Shown here piece after piece: positions 42,582 through 53,156 of a stretch of DNA of 64,000 bases (position 1 is the first letter of the stretch; each line of letters begins with the position of its first letter). The position numbers were made by a program, and so were the translations under genes. The notes beneath the pieces are model-generated. The model did not search any database. It was given only the letters and a program-made list of their open reading frames with translations, and was not told the origin of the DNA. Origin of the DNA: Viola odorata (taxonomy: Eukaryota > Streptophyta > Magnoliopsida > Malpighiales > Violaceae); assembly GCA_963691705.1 (NCBI GenBank), contig OY829537.1, forward strand, positions 53,544,304-53,608,303, given 5' to 3'.

Positions 42582-43115
42582 TAATAACAATCAAGACAGC
42601 CCTAACGGTGCTACCACACTTGCGGCTCCCACCGGGACGATTTCCCATAAGACCCGTAAGATATCTTCATATCGCCCGAGAATCGGCGAAGGATTCCTAG
42701 GATGGTCGACATCAGCGGGGGGGGGGGGGGGGGGGGGACTCACGCGACTCTACACGCACGGCACCATCCCATCCTAGGGACCCACGAGCTTATCACTCCC
42801 GGCAGCCCGTATGATATCGCTCATGACGTCATCTGTCGGTATCGCTTGTGACGTCACTATCAGATATCGCCTGGATTGTTATCGCCAGGTATCACCGAAT
42901 AGGCCTATAAATACCCCTACTTTTCCAATCTGAAGGTAAGATCGAGTTCACTCAGACGAACCTCTGTTATTTTTGAAACCCGAACTGACTTAAGCATCGG
43001 AGTGTCTACGCCGGAGCCCCCCCTCCGGCGCTTTGCAGGTACATCCGGCACTGACCGCCACCGTTCCGATCAGGCACGACTCCGAATCTTACAAGATCGA
43101 CATTGAATCTTATCA
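42582..43115 (+). repeat. 5' LTR of Tat B
   Basis: 534 bp. It begins TAATAACAATC (the 3' copy has TGATAACAATC, so the canonical TG is mutated) and ends CTTATCA. It contains two TGACGTCA-type sites, repeated TATCGC words, a TATAAATA box near 42906 and the R/U5 hairpin at 43009-43030. A run of 21 G at 42717-42737 replaces agtgggggg of the other LTR. Confidence 0.93.
42717..42737. repeat. Run of 21 G in the Tat B 5' LTR
   Basis: The 3' LTR has only six consecutive G here. This may be real slippage or an assembly or base-calling artefact. Confidence 0.8.
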
Positions 43116-43117
43116 AA

Positions 43118-43136
43118 TGGTGCTTTCATTGAGAGC
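43118..43136 (+). other. Primer-binding site of Tat B
   Basis: TGGTGCTTTCATTGAGAGC begins two bases after the 5' LTR, beginning TGG as expected for pairing with a tRNA CCA end. The tRNA was not identified. Confidence 0.7.
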
Positions 43137-43200
43137 TTTGGTATATTAAGTGAGCGTCCTTAATAGCCACGCTCCGTCTAGTCGGAAGATTGGAACGGTC

Positions 43201-45216
43201 ATGATCACGGGATCGGAGCCAATCCGATCATCATCCTCTAATATCCCTTTCTCAATCCGCAGACAGTTATTCCCTTTTGCTACTGCTGATCTCTCTATGA
43301 CTACACAACCAATTATTTCGGGATCTCTGGACCTCTCAGTTGGAATTGCTAGGGGACTGGCCTCCTCGCAGACGGACATCTTGTCATCTCAGATAGCGGG
43401 ATCTGATTTCTCTACTCCTCTTTCGGGGGGATCTGTGCTTAATCGTGAACATCCTTTTGCAATGGAAATAGCGGCCCTTCGTTCTCGGCTGGAATATTTG
43501 ACGGAAATGGCTGCAAGAGCCCCAGCTGGTGCTTCTGGATCTAGTCTCCCTCCCCGCGTCATGTTCACACCATCTATTGTCGCTGATCGACCTTTATCAC
43601 CGTTGTGTCCAGAAAACCTCCAGATGCCTTTATCCGCGGGAAATCCCCCGATTAGTGTTGAGCAGTTTACTCAAGGAAGAGTAGAGGCTTACGTACCGCA
43701 AATGCCGCAAGGTCTCCTCCTGCAAGGAGACAGGCAGCTTGAGGGGGTTAGGAACTGGTGGGACGGACGGAGGGAAGGAGCCAACAGAAGTTTGTCTCCC
43801 GAGTACAGTGAAAGATCCAGTAGTCGAAGGTATCAAAGTCGTTCGCACAAGAGCCGCAGTCGATCTCCTAGACGACATCTTACGCCAGAACCACGAAATA
43901 GGGGGCACCAGGCCGAAATGTCTCCTCCGCATCAGGCGCGTGAAATTCTTGATGATACATCGGGCCACCCATTTAGCCGTCGTATAAGGCGTCATAGGGT
44001 CAGTCGGCGCGTGAAGCTTCCCACTGATGTTTATGATGGCACCAAGGATCCCATCTCGCACATTAATAAAGTGAAGGATTTTATCCAGTTTCAGACCCAC
44101 AGTGATGCGGCGTTATGCCAAATATTTGTTATGACATTATCGGGTGTGGCGCGTCTTTGGTTTGAGGGTCTCTCTGGTGGATCCATTAATAATTTCCCAC
44201 AATTAGAATCTAAATTCCGGAGCAGATTTAGCACGGCAATTCCAATCAGGAAATCTGCCGCCGCGTTATTTGACATACAACGAAGGCCTCAAGAAACCTT
44301 AAAGGAATTTCTTAGTCGCTTCGATTTGGAAATGTCCTTAACGCCGGACGTTACTATTGATTTTGCTATAGAAGCTCTGAAAAGGAACTGCCGCTATGGA
44401 AAGCTGAAAGACGCGCTCATGGTGGATCCTCCAGTGACTTTAGATACATTGAGACTTAAAGCCCACAATTACGCAAAAAAGGAAGAGGAAGAAAATAGAG
44501 ATAAGACGTATAACGCGCCGCATGGGACATCTCAAATTACTACTGCTCCCGCGAAGCTACTACCTGACGACCATTTTATCGACGATTACGCCACGAGAAA
44601 AGACCATATCCCCAAGGCCTCCAACAAACAGAAGGGTCATTTTTTGAAGGGAAAAACTGGTGGTTCCCCCTCTCGATGTCACGGGGATTCTTACAAGAAC
44701 CGGACGTACGACCCAGATTTTCCTTCTCTTAACGTACCAAGGGCAGAGATTTTAGCGATAGCGGAACAGCGAAATCTTCCCATCCGCTACCCTGCGCCTA
44801 CGAAACCAGGAGTGCTTCTAGGGAGAAGGGAAAATGCTTATTGTAAATTCCACAAAGCCAGGGGCCATTCCACAGAAGCGTGCAGGGAGTTAAGATCAGC
44901 GATAGAACGTTTGGTAGAAGAGGGGTATTTAGGAGAATTTGCCACCCAAATAAGAGAAGATGCCCGAAATAATCTCATGAAAAGGACAACAGATGAACCA
45001 CCAGTTCCTCCTCGCGTTCCGCAAAAGGATGATGCTCCTAGAGGTAAAGATAGGGAAACTCTTGCGATTGATGATGAATATATCCCTATGATTAACATTA
45101 TCGCGGGAGGAACCCCTTATATGGACGAATCAGAGCCTCTGACAGCTGCGAAAGGAGGCAAGCGCACACGTGATGGCATGACAAAAAAAGGAGATGCGAT
45201 AGGCATATTGGATTGA
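43201..45216 (+). CDS. Tat B gag
   Basis: First in-frame ATG is 43201; the frame is open back to 43150. N-terminal ~230 residues are variable, with an Arg/Ser-rich tract at about 210-240 (SRSHKSRSRSPRR). The capsid-like retrotransposon gag domain is at about 280-450 (RRVKLPTDVYDGTKDPISHI, LTPDVTIDFAIEAL). A CX2H-type finger follows near 560 (YCKFHKARGHSTEAC). The ORF ends ILD-TGA at 45214, directly followed in frame by the protease region, so the TGA may be a decay mutation or a natural gag/pol boundary. It packages the element RNA in an active copy. Confidence 0.85.
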   Translation: MITGSEPIRSSSSNIPFSIRRQLFPFATADLSMTTQPIISGSLDLSVGIARGLASSQTDILSSQIAGSDFSTPLSGGSVLNREHPFAMEIAALRSRLEYLTEMAARAPAGASGSSLPPRVMFTPSIVADRPLSPLCPENLQMPLSAGNPPISVEQFTQGRVEAYVPQMPQGLLLQGDRQLEGVRNWWDGRREGANRSLSPEYSERSSSRRYQSRSHKSRSRSPRRHLTPEPRNRGHQAEMSPPHQAREILDDTSGHPFSRRIRRHRVSRRVKLPTDVYDGTKDPISHINKVKDFIQFQTHSDAALCQIFVMTLSGVARLWFEGLSGGSINNFPQLESKFRSRFSTAIPIRKSAAALFDIQRRPQETLKEFLSRFDLEMSLTPDVTIDFAIEALKRNCRYGKLKDALMVDPPVTLDTLRLKAHNYAKKEEEENRDKTYNAPHGTSQITTAPAKLLPDDHFIDDYATRKDHIPKASNKQKGHFLKGKTGGSPSRCHGDSYKNRTYDPDFPSLNVPRAEILAIAEQRNLPIRYPAPTKPGVLLGRRENAYCKFHKARGHSTEACRELRSAIERLVEEGYLGEFATQIREDARNNLMKRTTDEPPVPPRVPQKDDAPRGKDRETLAIDDEYIPMINIIAGGTPYMDESEPLTAAKGGKRTRDGMTKKGDAIGILD

Positions 45217-48200
45217 ATGGTATTATCCTTTTCGGAAGAGGATGAGAAAGGCGTCGACTATCCGCACAATGATGCTTTGGTGGTTACGCCTGTCATTGCC
45301 AGTCATGGAATCAGAAGGACTCTTATTGATAATGGGAGCGCGGTGAATCTCTTTTCGTTGGAAGCTTACAATCTCATGAAACGACCTGATAATGAGTTAA
45401 CACCTAGCAAACGGCCTATAGTCGGCGTTGATGGGGTTCCGATCCCTGTCACGGGGGTAATTACTTTACCCATATATTTCTGAGAAGACACCTATAAGCG
45501 ATCAGAGAACCTGTTGTTCCTTGTCGTGGATCTGAATTTGCCTTACAATGTCGTGCTCGGACGACCTTTCCTCAACCGCTTTGGAGCGGTGATATCTCAG
45601 AAGCATTTAAAGATGAAATACCCCTCCTGGGATGGGGTAGTATCCGTAAAAGGCGATCAAAAGCTGGCGGCGGAATGCTACTCGCTCATGACTCAAAGAA
45701 GCTGCGATAGATATGTATGTATAGCAGCGGATCCCTATGAGCAGAGTGACGAGAAGCGCGCTCAACCTCTAGACAAAATGGTACCCATTCCGGCAATTGG
45801 TATAGAGGAAGCAAGTTTCCTGATCAGTGAAAAACTCAGCCCAGCGGAAAACCTTCAACTGGCCCGGCTGCTGAACAAATGCCAAGGAGATTTCGCGTGG
45901 AAACCCTCTGACATGCCAGGTATATCGCGGGAAATAGCCGAACATCGGCTCAATGTGGACCCAGATGCCAGGCCAGTACAGCAAAAGCGACGCGCGTTCT
46001 CCAATGAAAAGGCGTTAGCTGTAGATAAGGAGGTAGCAAAGCTCCTTGACGCAGGGTTTATCCGCGAAGTTCAATATCCCACCTGGCTAGCGAACCCTGT
46101 CCTTGTTCCTAAGCCCAATGGGGATTGGCGCATGTGCATCGACTTCACAGATTTAAATGATGCCTGCCCTAAGGATTGCTACCCGCTTCCTCGAATAGAT
46201 CAGTTAGTTGATCAGACCGCTGGATACGCTTATCTAAGCTCACTAGACGCCAACTCTGGATACAATCAAATTCCCATGGCCCGGGAAGATGAAGAAAAGA
46301 CTGCGTTTCTCACTCCAAAGGCTACCTACTGTTATACGGCGATGCCGTTCGGGCTAAAGAACGCCGAGGCTACGTTCCAACGTATGGCCAATAAGATATT
46401 CCAAGAGCAAATAGGAAGGAATGTGGAAGCATACGTTGATGATATTTTGGTGAAGAGCGCAAGCTTTCAAGATCACCTACAAGACTTAAAGGAAGTCTTT
46501 GACGTGATGAAAAGGTATCGCATGAAGTTAAATCCCCGAAAATGCATGTTTGCATTTCAAACAGGAAAATTCTTGGGCTACGTGGTCAGCCAAAAAGGCA
46601 TCCTGCCTAACCCTTCAAAGGTTAAGGCCATACAAGACATGATATCGCCAAGAACCATCAAAGAGGTGCAAAGGCTCACAGGGCGAGTCATTGCCCTTGG
46701 GCGATTCATTTCCAAGCAAGGAGAAAAGTGTCTCCCTTTTTTCAAAATCATACGCAAGAAAGCCTCGTTCGGGTGGACCCCGGAATGTGAGGAAGTATTT
46801 ATCGGCCTAAAAGATTACCTATCGTCTGACTTATTATTGACGAGACCTGAAGTAGGCGATACTTTGTATTTGTATCTTGGCGCCGCGGATGAAGTGGTCA
46901 GTGCCGTCCTCGTTCGCGACGATAACCACTCTCATTGCCCGGTCTATTTTGTGAGCCACGTCCTGAAGGATGCGGAGTTGCGATACGCCCGAATTGAAAA
47001 GATAGCGTTCGCCCTTATACAAGCCACCCGCAAAATGGATCGATATTTTCAGTCTTATTCCGTCATCGTACTCACAGACCAGCCTCTGAAAAGAATATTT
47101 TGAAAGCCTGAATCTTCCGGAAGAATGTTGATTTGGGCGCTTGAACTAGAACAATATGGATTGAGGTATCAGTCTCGACCGTCCGTAAAGGCTCAGATCC
47201 TGGCTGATTTCATAGCGGAATGTACCTTTACAGAGGATCCTTTGGTCGGCGTACCTGAAGCGGAATGGGGCGATATGGTTCTCCCGTTCCCGGAAACCTA
47301 CACGGACCTCTAGATTGTCCATGTGGATGGAGCTAAAAACCAAGAGCTGGCTGGGGCTGGAATTTTTATAAATGGGCCGCACGATATGCAAATACGATAC
47401 GCCATTCGAATCCTACAGTCGTTATCTAATAACGCGGCAGAGTATGAGGCGTTACTAGCCGGACTCAGAATAGGGAAAGGACTTTCCTCTAAAGGGAGGC
47501 ACGATACTGGAAGAACAGGAGACCTGCGTCTAAAGATCTGTGGTGATTCCAAGTTGATAATTGACCAGGTCTTGGGGCACTCTCAGGCCCGGGAACCCAT
47601 TATGATTCAATATCTCGCCAAAGTAAAGCAAGAATTGTTGGAAATAAAGAAAGAAGGCATGCAGGTCAGCTTCGAGCATATCCCCAGGGAGGAAAACGCT
47701 AAAGCTGACAATCTAGCCAAAATGGCCGCAAATCCGGAAGCATCCATACCTAAAGGCGTATATTATCATGAGCTATCGGTACCATCCTTCATGGAAGAGC
47801 AAGCATCTTTATATGTGGAGGAGTGTGAGAGCGATTGGCGAATCCCCGTAATCAAATACTTGAAACACGAGGAACTGCCTGAGGATACCGCTGAAAAGAA
47901 GAAGGTACTGAGACAGGCAGCTCATTGTACGTACTATGACGGGGATATAATCCGAAGGTGTTTTTCTCACCCTGCCGCCAAATGCATAACTGAGCAAGAG
48001 GGTCTTCACACCTTGCGCGAAATCCATGAAGGGGTATGTGGTATGCACGTGTCAGGCGGTACCCTGGCAGCACAGGTCTTTCGATCCGGATTCTACTGGC
48101 CCACCATCCGAAGAGATTGCCACAACTATGTGCAAACCTGCCCTAAGTGCTAGGAGTTTGCCAAGATTCCTCGGCGGCCTGCCACTGAAATATCTGAAAT

Positions 48201-49070
48201 TATCGCCCCTTGTCCTTTTGCTAAATGGGGGATCGATATCCTAGGCCCGTTCCCAAAGGCAAGGTCTCAATTGAAATTCGTGATAGTGGCGGTAGACTAT
48301 TTCACTAAGTGGGCGGAAGCTGAGCGGTCGCCACAATCACAGCAGAAAAAACTTGGCGTTTCCTCAAGTATCAGGTTATTATGAGGTTTGGCGTACCTCG
48401 TATTCTTGTCAACGATAATGGGATGCAGTTCACCAGCCAGTTCTTCACAGACCAGTGCTCAGAATTTGGAATCGAGCAACGTTTTTCCTCCGTGGCTCAT
48501 CCGCAAACTAATGGACAGACGGAAGTAACCAATCGGAGCATCCTTCGCGGCATCAAGAAAAACCTAAAAGGGTCTAAAAAGAAATGGGCTGATGAGCTAC
48601 CATACGTGATGTGGGCATATCGCATGACCGTTAAGACTACCACCGGAGAAACACCTTTCGCGTTGGCTTTCGGGACTGAAGCCGTTACACCGGTGGAAAT
48701 TGGGACCATGAGCCTGCGGGTAGCTCACTTTCAGGAGGAACTGAATGAGGAAAGGTTACGAGCTAACCTGGACGCGTTACCAAAAGTTCGAGAGGAAATC
48801 CTTCTGAAAACGCAGCATTACAAACGAAAGATGGCCCGTTATCATAACAGGAGCGTCAAAGAACGGTTACTGAAACCCGGTGACTTGGTGCTCAGAGACA
48901 AGCGAGCGGCAGGGCAACGCATGGGAAAACTCAGTCCAAACTGGGATGGACCATATCGCGTCACCCACGTTGTCGGGAAAGGAGCCTATCATCTGGAGAC
49001 TCTCGATGGTACACCCTTATCCAACTCTTGGAATATCGCTCGCTTGAAGTTATATTACTCTAGAATTTGA
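45217..49070 (+). pseudogene. Tat B pol: protease, RT, RNase H, second RNase H, integrase
   Basis: Protease LIDNGSAVNLF near 45330. RT from about 45950 with KPNGDWRMCIDF, MPFGLKNAEATFQ and catalytic YVDDILVKS at about 46432. First RNase H about 46860-47220 (VYFVSHVLKDAE, VLTDQPLKRIF). Second, Tat-specific RNase H about 47320-47740 with VDGAKNQELAG, NNAAEYEALLAGL, CGDSKLIIDQV and AKADNLAK, catalytic acidic residues present. Integrase: zinc region (HEGVCGMHVSGG, CPKC), core Asp (WGIDILGPF), second Asp (NDNGMQF), Glu (NGQTEVTNR) and C-terminus ending at 49070. In-frame stops: TGA 45481, TGA 47101, TAG 47311, TAG 48151. Frameshift about 48325. The homologous Tat A codons at the last three stops are Arg, Trp and Gln. 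Confidence 0.9.
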
Positions 49071-50179
49071 TTTTATCTACACCTTTGATTTATGTCAACC
49101 CTAACCATGACTAACGCTCGATGAGAGAGCTTTCGTGGAAGTTTGTGGTTGTCTTTGTGCAGATAAAAAAGGGGGTATTTTGGGGAAGTGAAAAGTCCTA
49201 TCCTTGTGATGGCCGGTCTTGATCAGATGGCCCATTAAGTGAGGGCACTACCCACCATACCTTGAATTAGCGTCGGATTGAAAGATCCTGGATGCCCCCG
49301 GGGGTGAAAAGTCATATCCTTGTGATGACCGATCTTGATCAGATGGCTCATTAAGTGAGGGCACCACCCGGTATCTTTGGGAGTGAAAAGTCATTTTCTT
49401 GTACTGACCGTTCTCGTGGAGACGGCCCAACAAGATGAGGCACGCCCCAAAGAAATAGAAACTCCGTTCTAGGAACAAGAATCATATCTTAACGACTGGG
49501 CTACTATGGCTAAGCCATTAAGTAAGGACACGGTTCTAGACGCGAGGGCAATGCCCAAAAGTGAAAATTCCCTAGCCTTGTGATAGCCGTCTCGATCCGA
49601 CAACTCACTAAGATGAGGCACTTTAAGGGCCGATCGTGAAATTAGGGAAACGCGGAGAATCGTGAAATCCCGGCTAGTAACCAGATGAGTAATCCCTGGT
49701 GAAGTGTAGAGCTGATAGCGAAAGCGATTCCCGCATGTTCCAGGGTAACGCCCTATGATGGCAGCGAAAAGGCTCCTACGGGTAATTACTATCCCTCGTA
49801 ACGTGTTTTTGTTACTAATGATTTACAGTTGAGAATGCGCAGAATACTTTTCGGGCAGTGGAAGGAGTGAGGATCTCGTAAGCTGAGATATCGCTAGTCT
49901 TACCGAGAAAGTTAACCCAATACCAAATTCTGTAATTTTGGTGGGAGCACTAAGGATCTGTTCGGATAAGTAAGCGCATTGGGAAAACATGGCGAAGATA
50001 ACGCCAAAAGGGTTTGCGAGGAGGCAACTAAATAAAGGAAATTCAGCAATAAAAGTGGCTTGAACATATCGAAATGTTTAAAGGGGGCTACAAAGTACAA
50101 ACTTCGGTGGTCAAAATATTAAACAAAAATTTAGTGACGCTTGATCACTAAGGAAAGAGCTATAAAGCCTCGAAGCATG
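49071..50179. other. Tat B spacer between integrase and gene d
   Basis: No gene. It includes the four-unit repeat array (49188-49625) and about 500 bp of unique sequence before the 3' end of cassette gene d. The sense transcript from the LTR would pass through it into the cassette in antisense. Confidence 0.7.
49188..49625 (+). repeat. Four-unit repeat between pol and cassette (Tat B)
   Basis: Units start at 49188, 49303, 49383 and 49561. Each has gtgaaaagtc, a ccttgtgat core and ends in an agtgagggcac or agatgaggcac phrase. They match the six-unit array of Tat A (12368-12872) read in reverse complement, at the same place in the element. Confidence 0.85.
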
Positions 50180-52539
50180 TCAACCTTCGGGGTGCCTCCG
50201 TTTCCAGCCTGCCGCCTTAGCTTGGCGAAAGCCCTCCTCATTAAGGTGGTCAGATCTTCGTTTGAAAGCGGCAGTGACCTCATCGGGTTTGTATGCGTCG
50301 ACCCCATGGGCTTCCTCAAAGCAAGCGACCAAAATAGAGGCAGTCTGCTCGACATGCCACAGGCTCCTATCAGCCGACTCTTCCTCCAGGGCAGCTTTCT
50401 CCTTGGCCAGGGATGACTTCTCATTCTCCAAGGCAGTAACTTTGGCCCTCTCCGCTGCCAAGGCGAGAGATTGTTCTTCTTTCTGCTTCTGATGAGCCAG
50501 TAATAAGTTTGTACGCTCCTCCAGCAACTTTTTCTTCTCATTCTGCTCTCGTGCTAATTCTTCCAAAGCAGAGGAAAGAGAGGCAGCCTGAGGTCGCGCC
50601 TCCTCTGCCCAGTAATGGAATTTCATCAAATTAGTGAAAAGGTTGGTGCGCAAGGAGTTCTCCCTATCAAACTCGGCTTTAGAAAGAAAAGCGTCACGTT
50701 CTGCCGCAGACGCCAATACCTGGGAAGCCAATAAAGCCGAAACTTCATCCGAGCCATCACCCCCCAATGCCGCCAAACCGGTGTTACGGAAATCATACAG
50801 TCCAACTTGATGGGTTACAGAGCTAACCCCACCTATCGGACTAAGATCCGCCACAAAGTTGAAGGTGGTACCTCCTTCGCCATAACGATCCCGCAGAGGA
50901 ATGCTCGAAGGAGCAAACGCCAGAGAAGAAGGAGGGTGAACCTGTGTGGACGAACCCCCTGGAGCAAGATAAGCGCCATGAGGCTGATAGCCTGAAAAAT
51001 CCTGCAAGAACTCTTGATACCCCGGATTAGAGGAATATGCGTGAGCGGGACCGCCGAAAGAATTGGGCGAAACCCCGAAGGTATCGCCTGTGCTCAAGTT
51101 CTCCAAAAATTCTGACTGATTCCCTCCCTAGGGAACAGCCGTAGAGTCAAACCCGTCCGCAGGCCTGTTCCCCATCCCGGTGGTAGAGGAAGATGGATTT
51201 CTGCCCTCATCTTCCGGCCGCTGTCTCTTCTTGGAACCAGTCAGCACGTATCCTATATTCATATCACCTGAGGGAGGAACGGAGGTAGCGACAACGGTAG
51301 TGTCCTGCCAAGAACGCAATATGAAATATAGAAAAGAGAAATCAAACGACGACAGACGTCGAAATATAGCATATCATGGCTAAAAGGCACCCTTACTGTA
51401 TCAGTGTGGGGAAGAGGTGCTTCTGAAGAGCCTGCCGCGTCTGGAGAAGGTGTAAGAGCGGCAACACTTCTCGTTTTTCTCTTCTTTTTTCCTTTGGCAA
51501 TGGCCTTAGGAGCCTTAGAAGAAGAAGAAGGCTGGGTAGGAGGAGTAGCGATGGTCACAAGGGGAACGCCTGAAGGAATGTCAGAATCCCTCACACCGAC
51601 CGAAGAAGAGGAAACTTGAACAAGAGTAGCGGAAGTATCCGGAAGATCGGTAGGATTGTCAGTCGCTTCCGTGGAAGTAGCTCTCTCTTTTTCTTCTCGC
51701 TCTTGAGCCCTTTTCAAGCGTCTCCTTACGCTCTCAGGTTTATAGTTGGGATCCGTCGCTGCGAAAGCACAAAATAGCGTCAGCATTAGTATCAGCGATA
51801 ACAAAGAAAGGAGTGACGCGACACTCACGTTTAACACAAGATCGAATGTCCATTCTACAAGCCACTTGACGGATGTGAACGCTGATTTCCAGTTTGAGCA
51901 ATGTGTTTAACCAGTCTTGCTCACGTTTCGGAAGGGTCCCTGGTCGGCTCCAGACGTTGTCATCCACGTTTTGATTAAAACCAGATCGCCACCAGGAACC
52001 AAGATCTCCAGGAAGATCTATCACAAAAAACTCCTTTTTCCAGCCATCAACGGAAGACTCGATATGGAGGAGTTTCCAAGTAAAAGACTTCAGAGAGTCA
52101 TCGTCAAAACGGGGCGATATCGTTATCACCCCCCGGCATTTCATCAGCTTAAAAAGAGACTTAAGCAGTAGAAGGGAAGGGGAAGTAATCCCTTTGTATT
52201 TGCAAAGTTCCAGAAAAGCATAAACACAACAATATGCATTTGGGGATAGTTGGGCCGGAGTTAGATCGCCGGCAACAAGCAATTCTTTGACAAAAGAGTC
52301 AATGGGAAGCCGAAAGCCGTAACGGAACATTTGCGCATACATGACCCTACGATTGCCTGTCAAAACGCTGTTCAGACGTAGTGACTCAGGGGCAACAGTG
52401 GTTTTATAATCATCAGGAATATCAGCATTATGGGCGGCCAAATGCTCACGGAGAGCGGCCTCAGATGTGATAACACTAGACGTAATATCCATCCTTTTCT
52501 CATCGGCAGATTCGACTCAGTACGGCGAGTCTTAGCCAT
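50180..52539 (-). pseudogene. Antisense cassette gene d, Tat B copy (three exons)
   Basis: Exon 1 52539-51829 (ATG, MAKTRR), exon 2 51758-51397, exon 3 51304-50180. Borders are C|GTGAGT...TTTCGCAG|C and A|GTAAGG...TTGGCAG|G, with phases 1 and 0 that keep one frame, giving about 732 aa. Exon 1 encodes the gypsy-type transposon-like domain (MFRYGFRLPIDSF, LSPNAYCCVYAFLEL, DGWKKEFFVIDLPG). Exon 2 is Ser/Pro/Lys-rich with a nuclear-signal-like KGKKKRKTR. Exon 3 has a variable region, the QVGLYDFRNTGLAALGG block, a long coiled coil (residues KAEFDRENS to EEESADRS) and a C-terminal HVEQTASILVACFEEAHG block. Breaks: frameshift near 52500 and TAG at 51128. Own TATA box at 52709-52715. Function unknown; PF04195 resemblance is by eye. 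Confidence 0.7.
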
Positions 52540-53156
52540 GGCAGAATTTAAAGAATTAAAAGATGAAGAAGACGATGGAGGAGAAAGGAAATACCTTCAG
52601 AGAAAAGCACTTCAAAGAGCCTTGAATAGTGGGGAGAAAATAAGACGGCTAAAAGAAAATATGAGAAAGCGGGATGATAAAAGAAAAGTGAAAAGAATAG
52701 ATATTGGGTTTTATAACCCTAATGATCAAACGAAACGACGAATGCCACAGTCGTTGCGTGGAAGCGGCATGAGGAACAGACTCAGGTAATGAGTGCAATC
52801 CTAGAAAAGCGCTACAACGCCTCGATTTAGGCAAAGTTCTCAAGCACGCTAGCCCGTGGCGCTGGAAAAAATAGACACGTGTGCCTGCACAATCACGACT
52901 TTTCTAAGGAAAGGATAGCAAGCATTAAATGCTCTGAAAAGAAGGTACTATCTCTTGGGGAAAATAAGAGCGGCATCGTAAGAAAGGAGATAATGCAAGA
53001 TGGCGTTGATTAAAAGAATAACGTTGGGTTAGTGCGAAAAGGCGAAATGAAAATCAAATAGCAATGAAATACAAGTATTGTCGCACAACGAGGCGTTATT
53101 ACAAGACAAAGAAACAAATAAGCGGAAAATCTCCTAAATAGAGCAACCTCAATTAA
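52540..53156 (-). other. Promoter and leader of gene d / 3' flank of gene c (Tat B)
   Basis: About 620 bp between genes c and d, holding the TATA box of gene d and an A/G-rich leader on the plus strand (pyrimidine-rich in the gene's sense). No ORF is supported. Confidence 0.6.
52709..52715 (-). promoter_or_regulatory. TATA box of cassette gene d (Tat B)
   Basis: The minus strand reads AGGGTTATAAAACCC, 170 bp upstream of the ATG at 52539, matching Tat A (8842-8848) in sequence and in spacing (164 bp). Confidence 0.75.
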
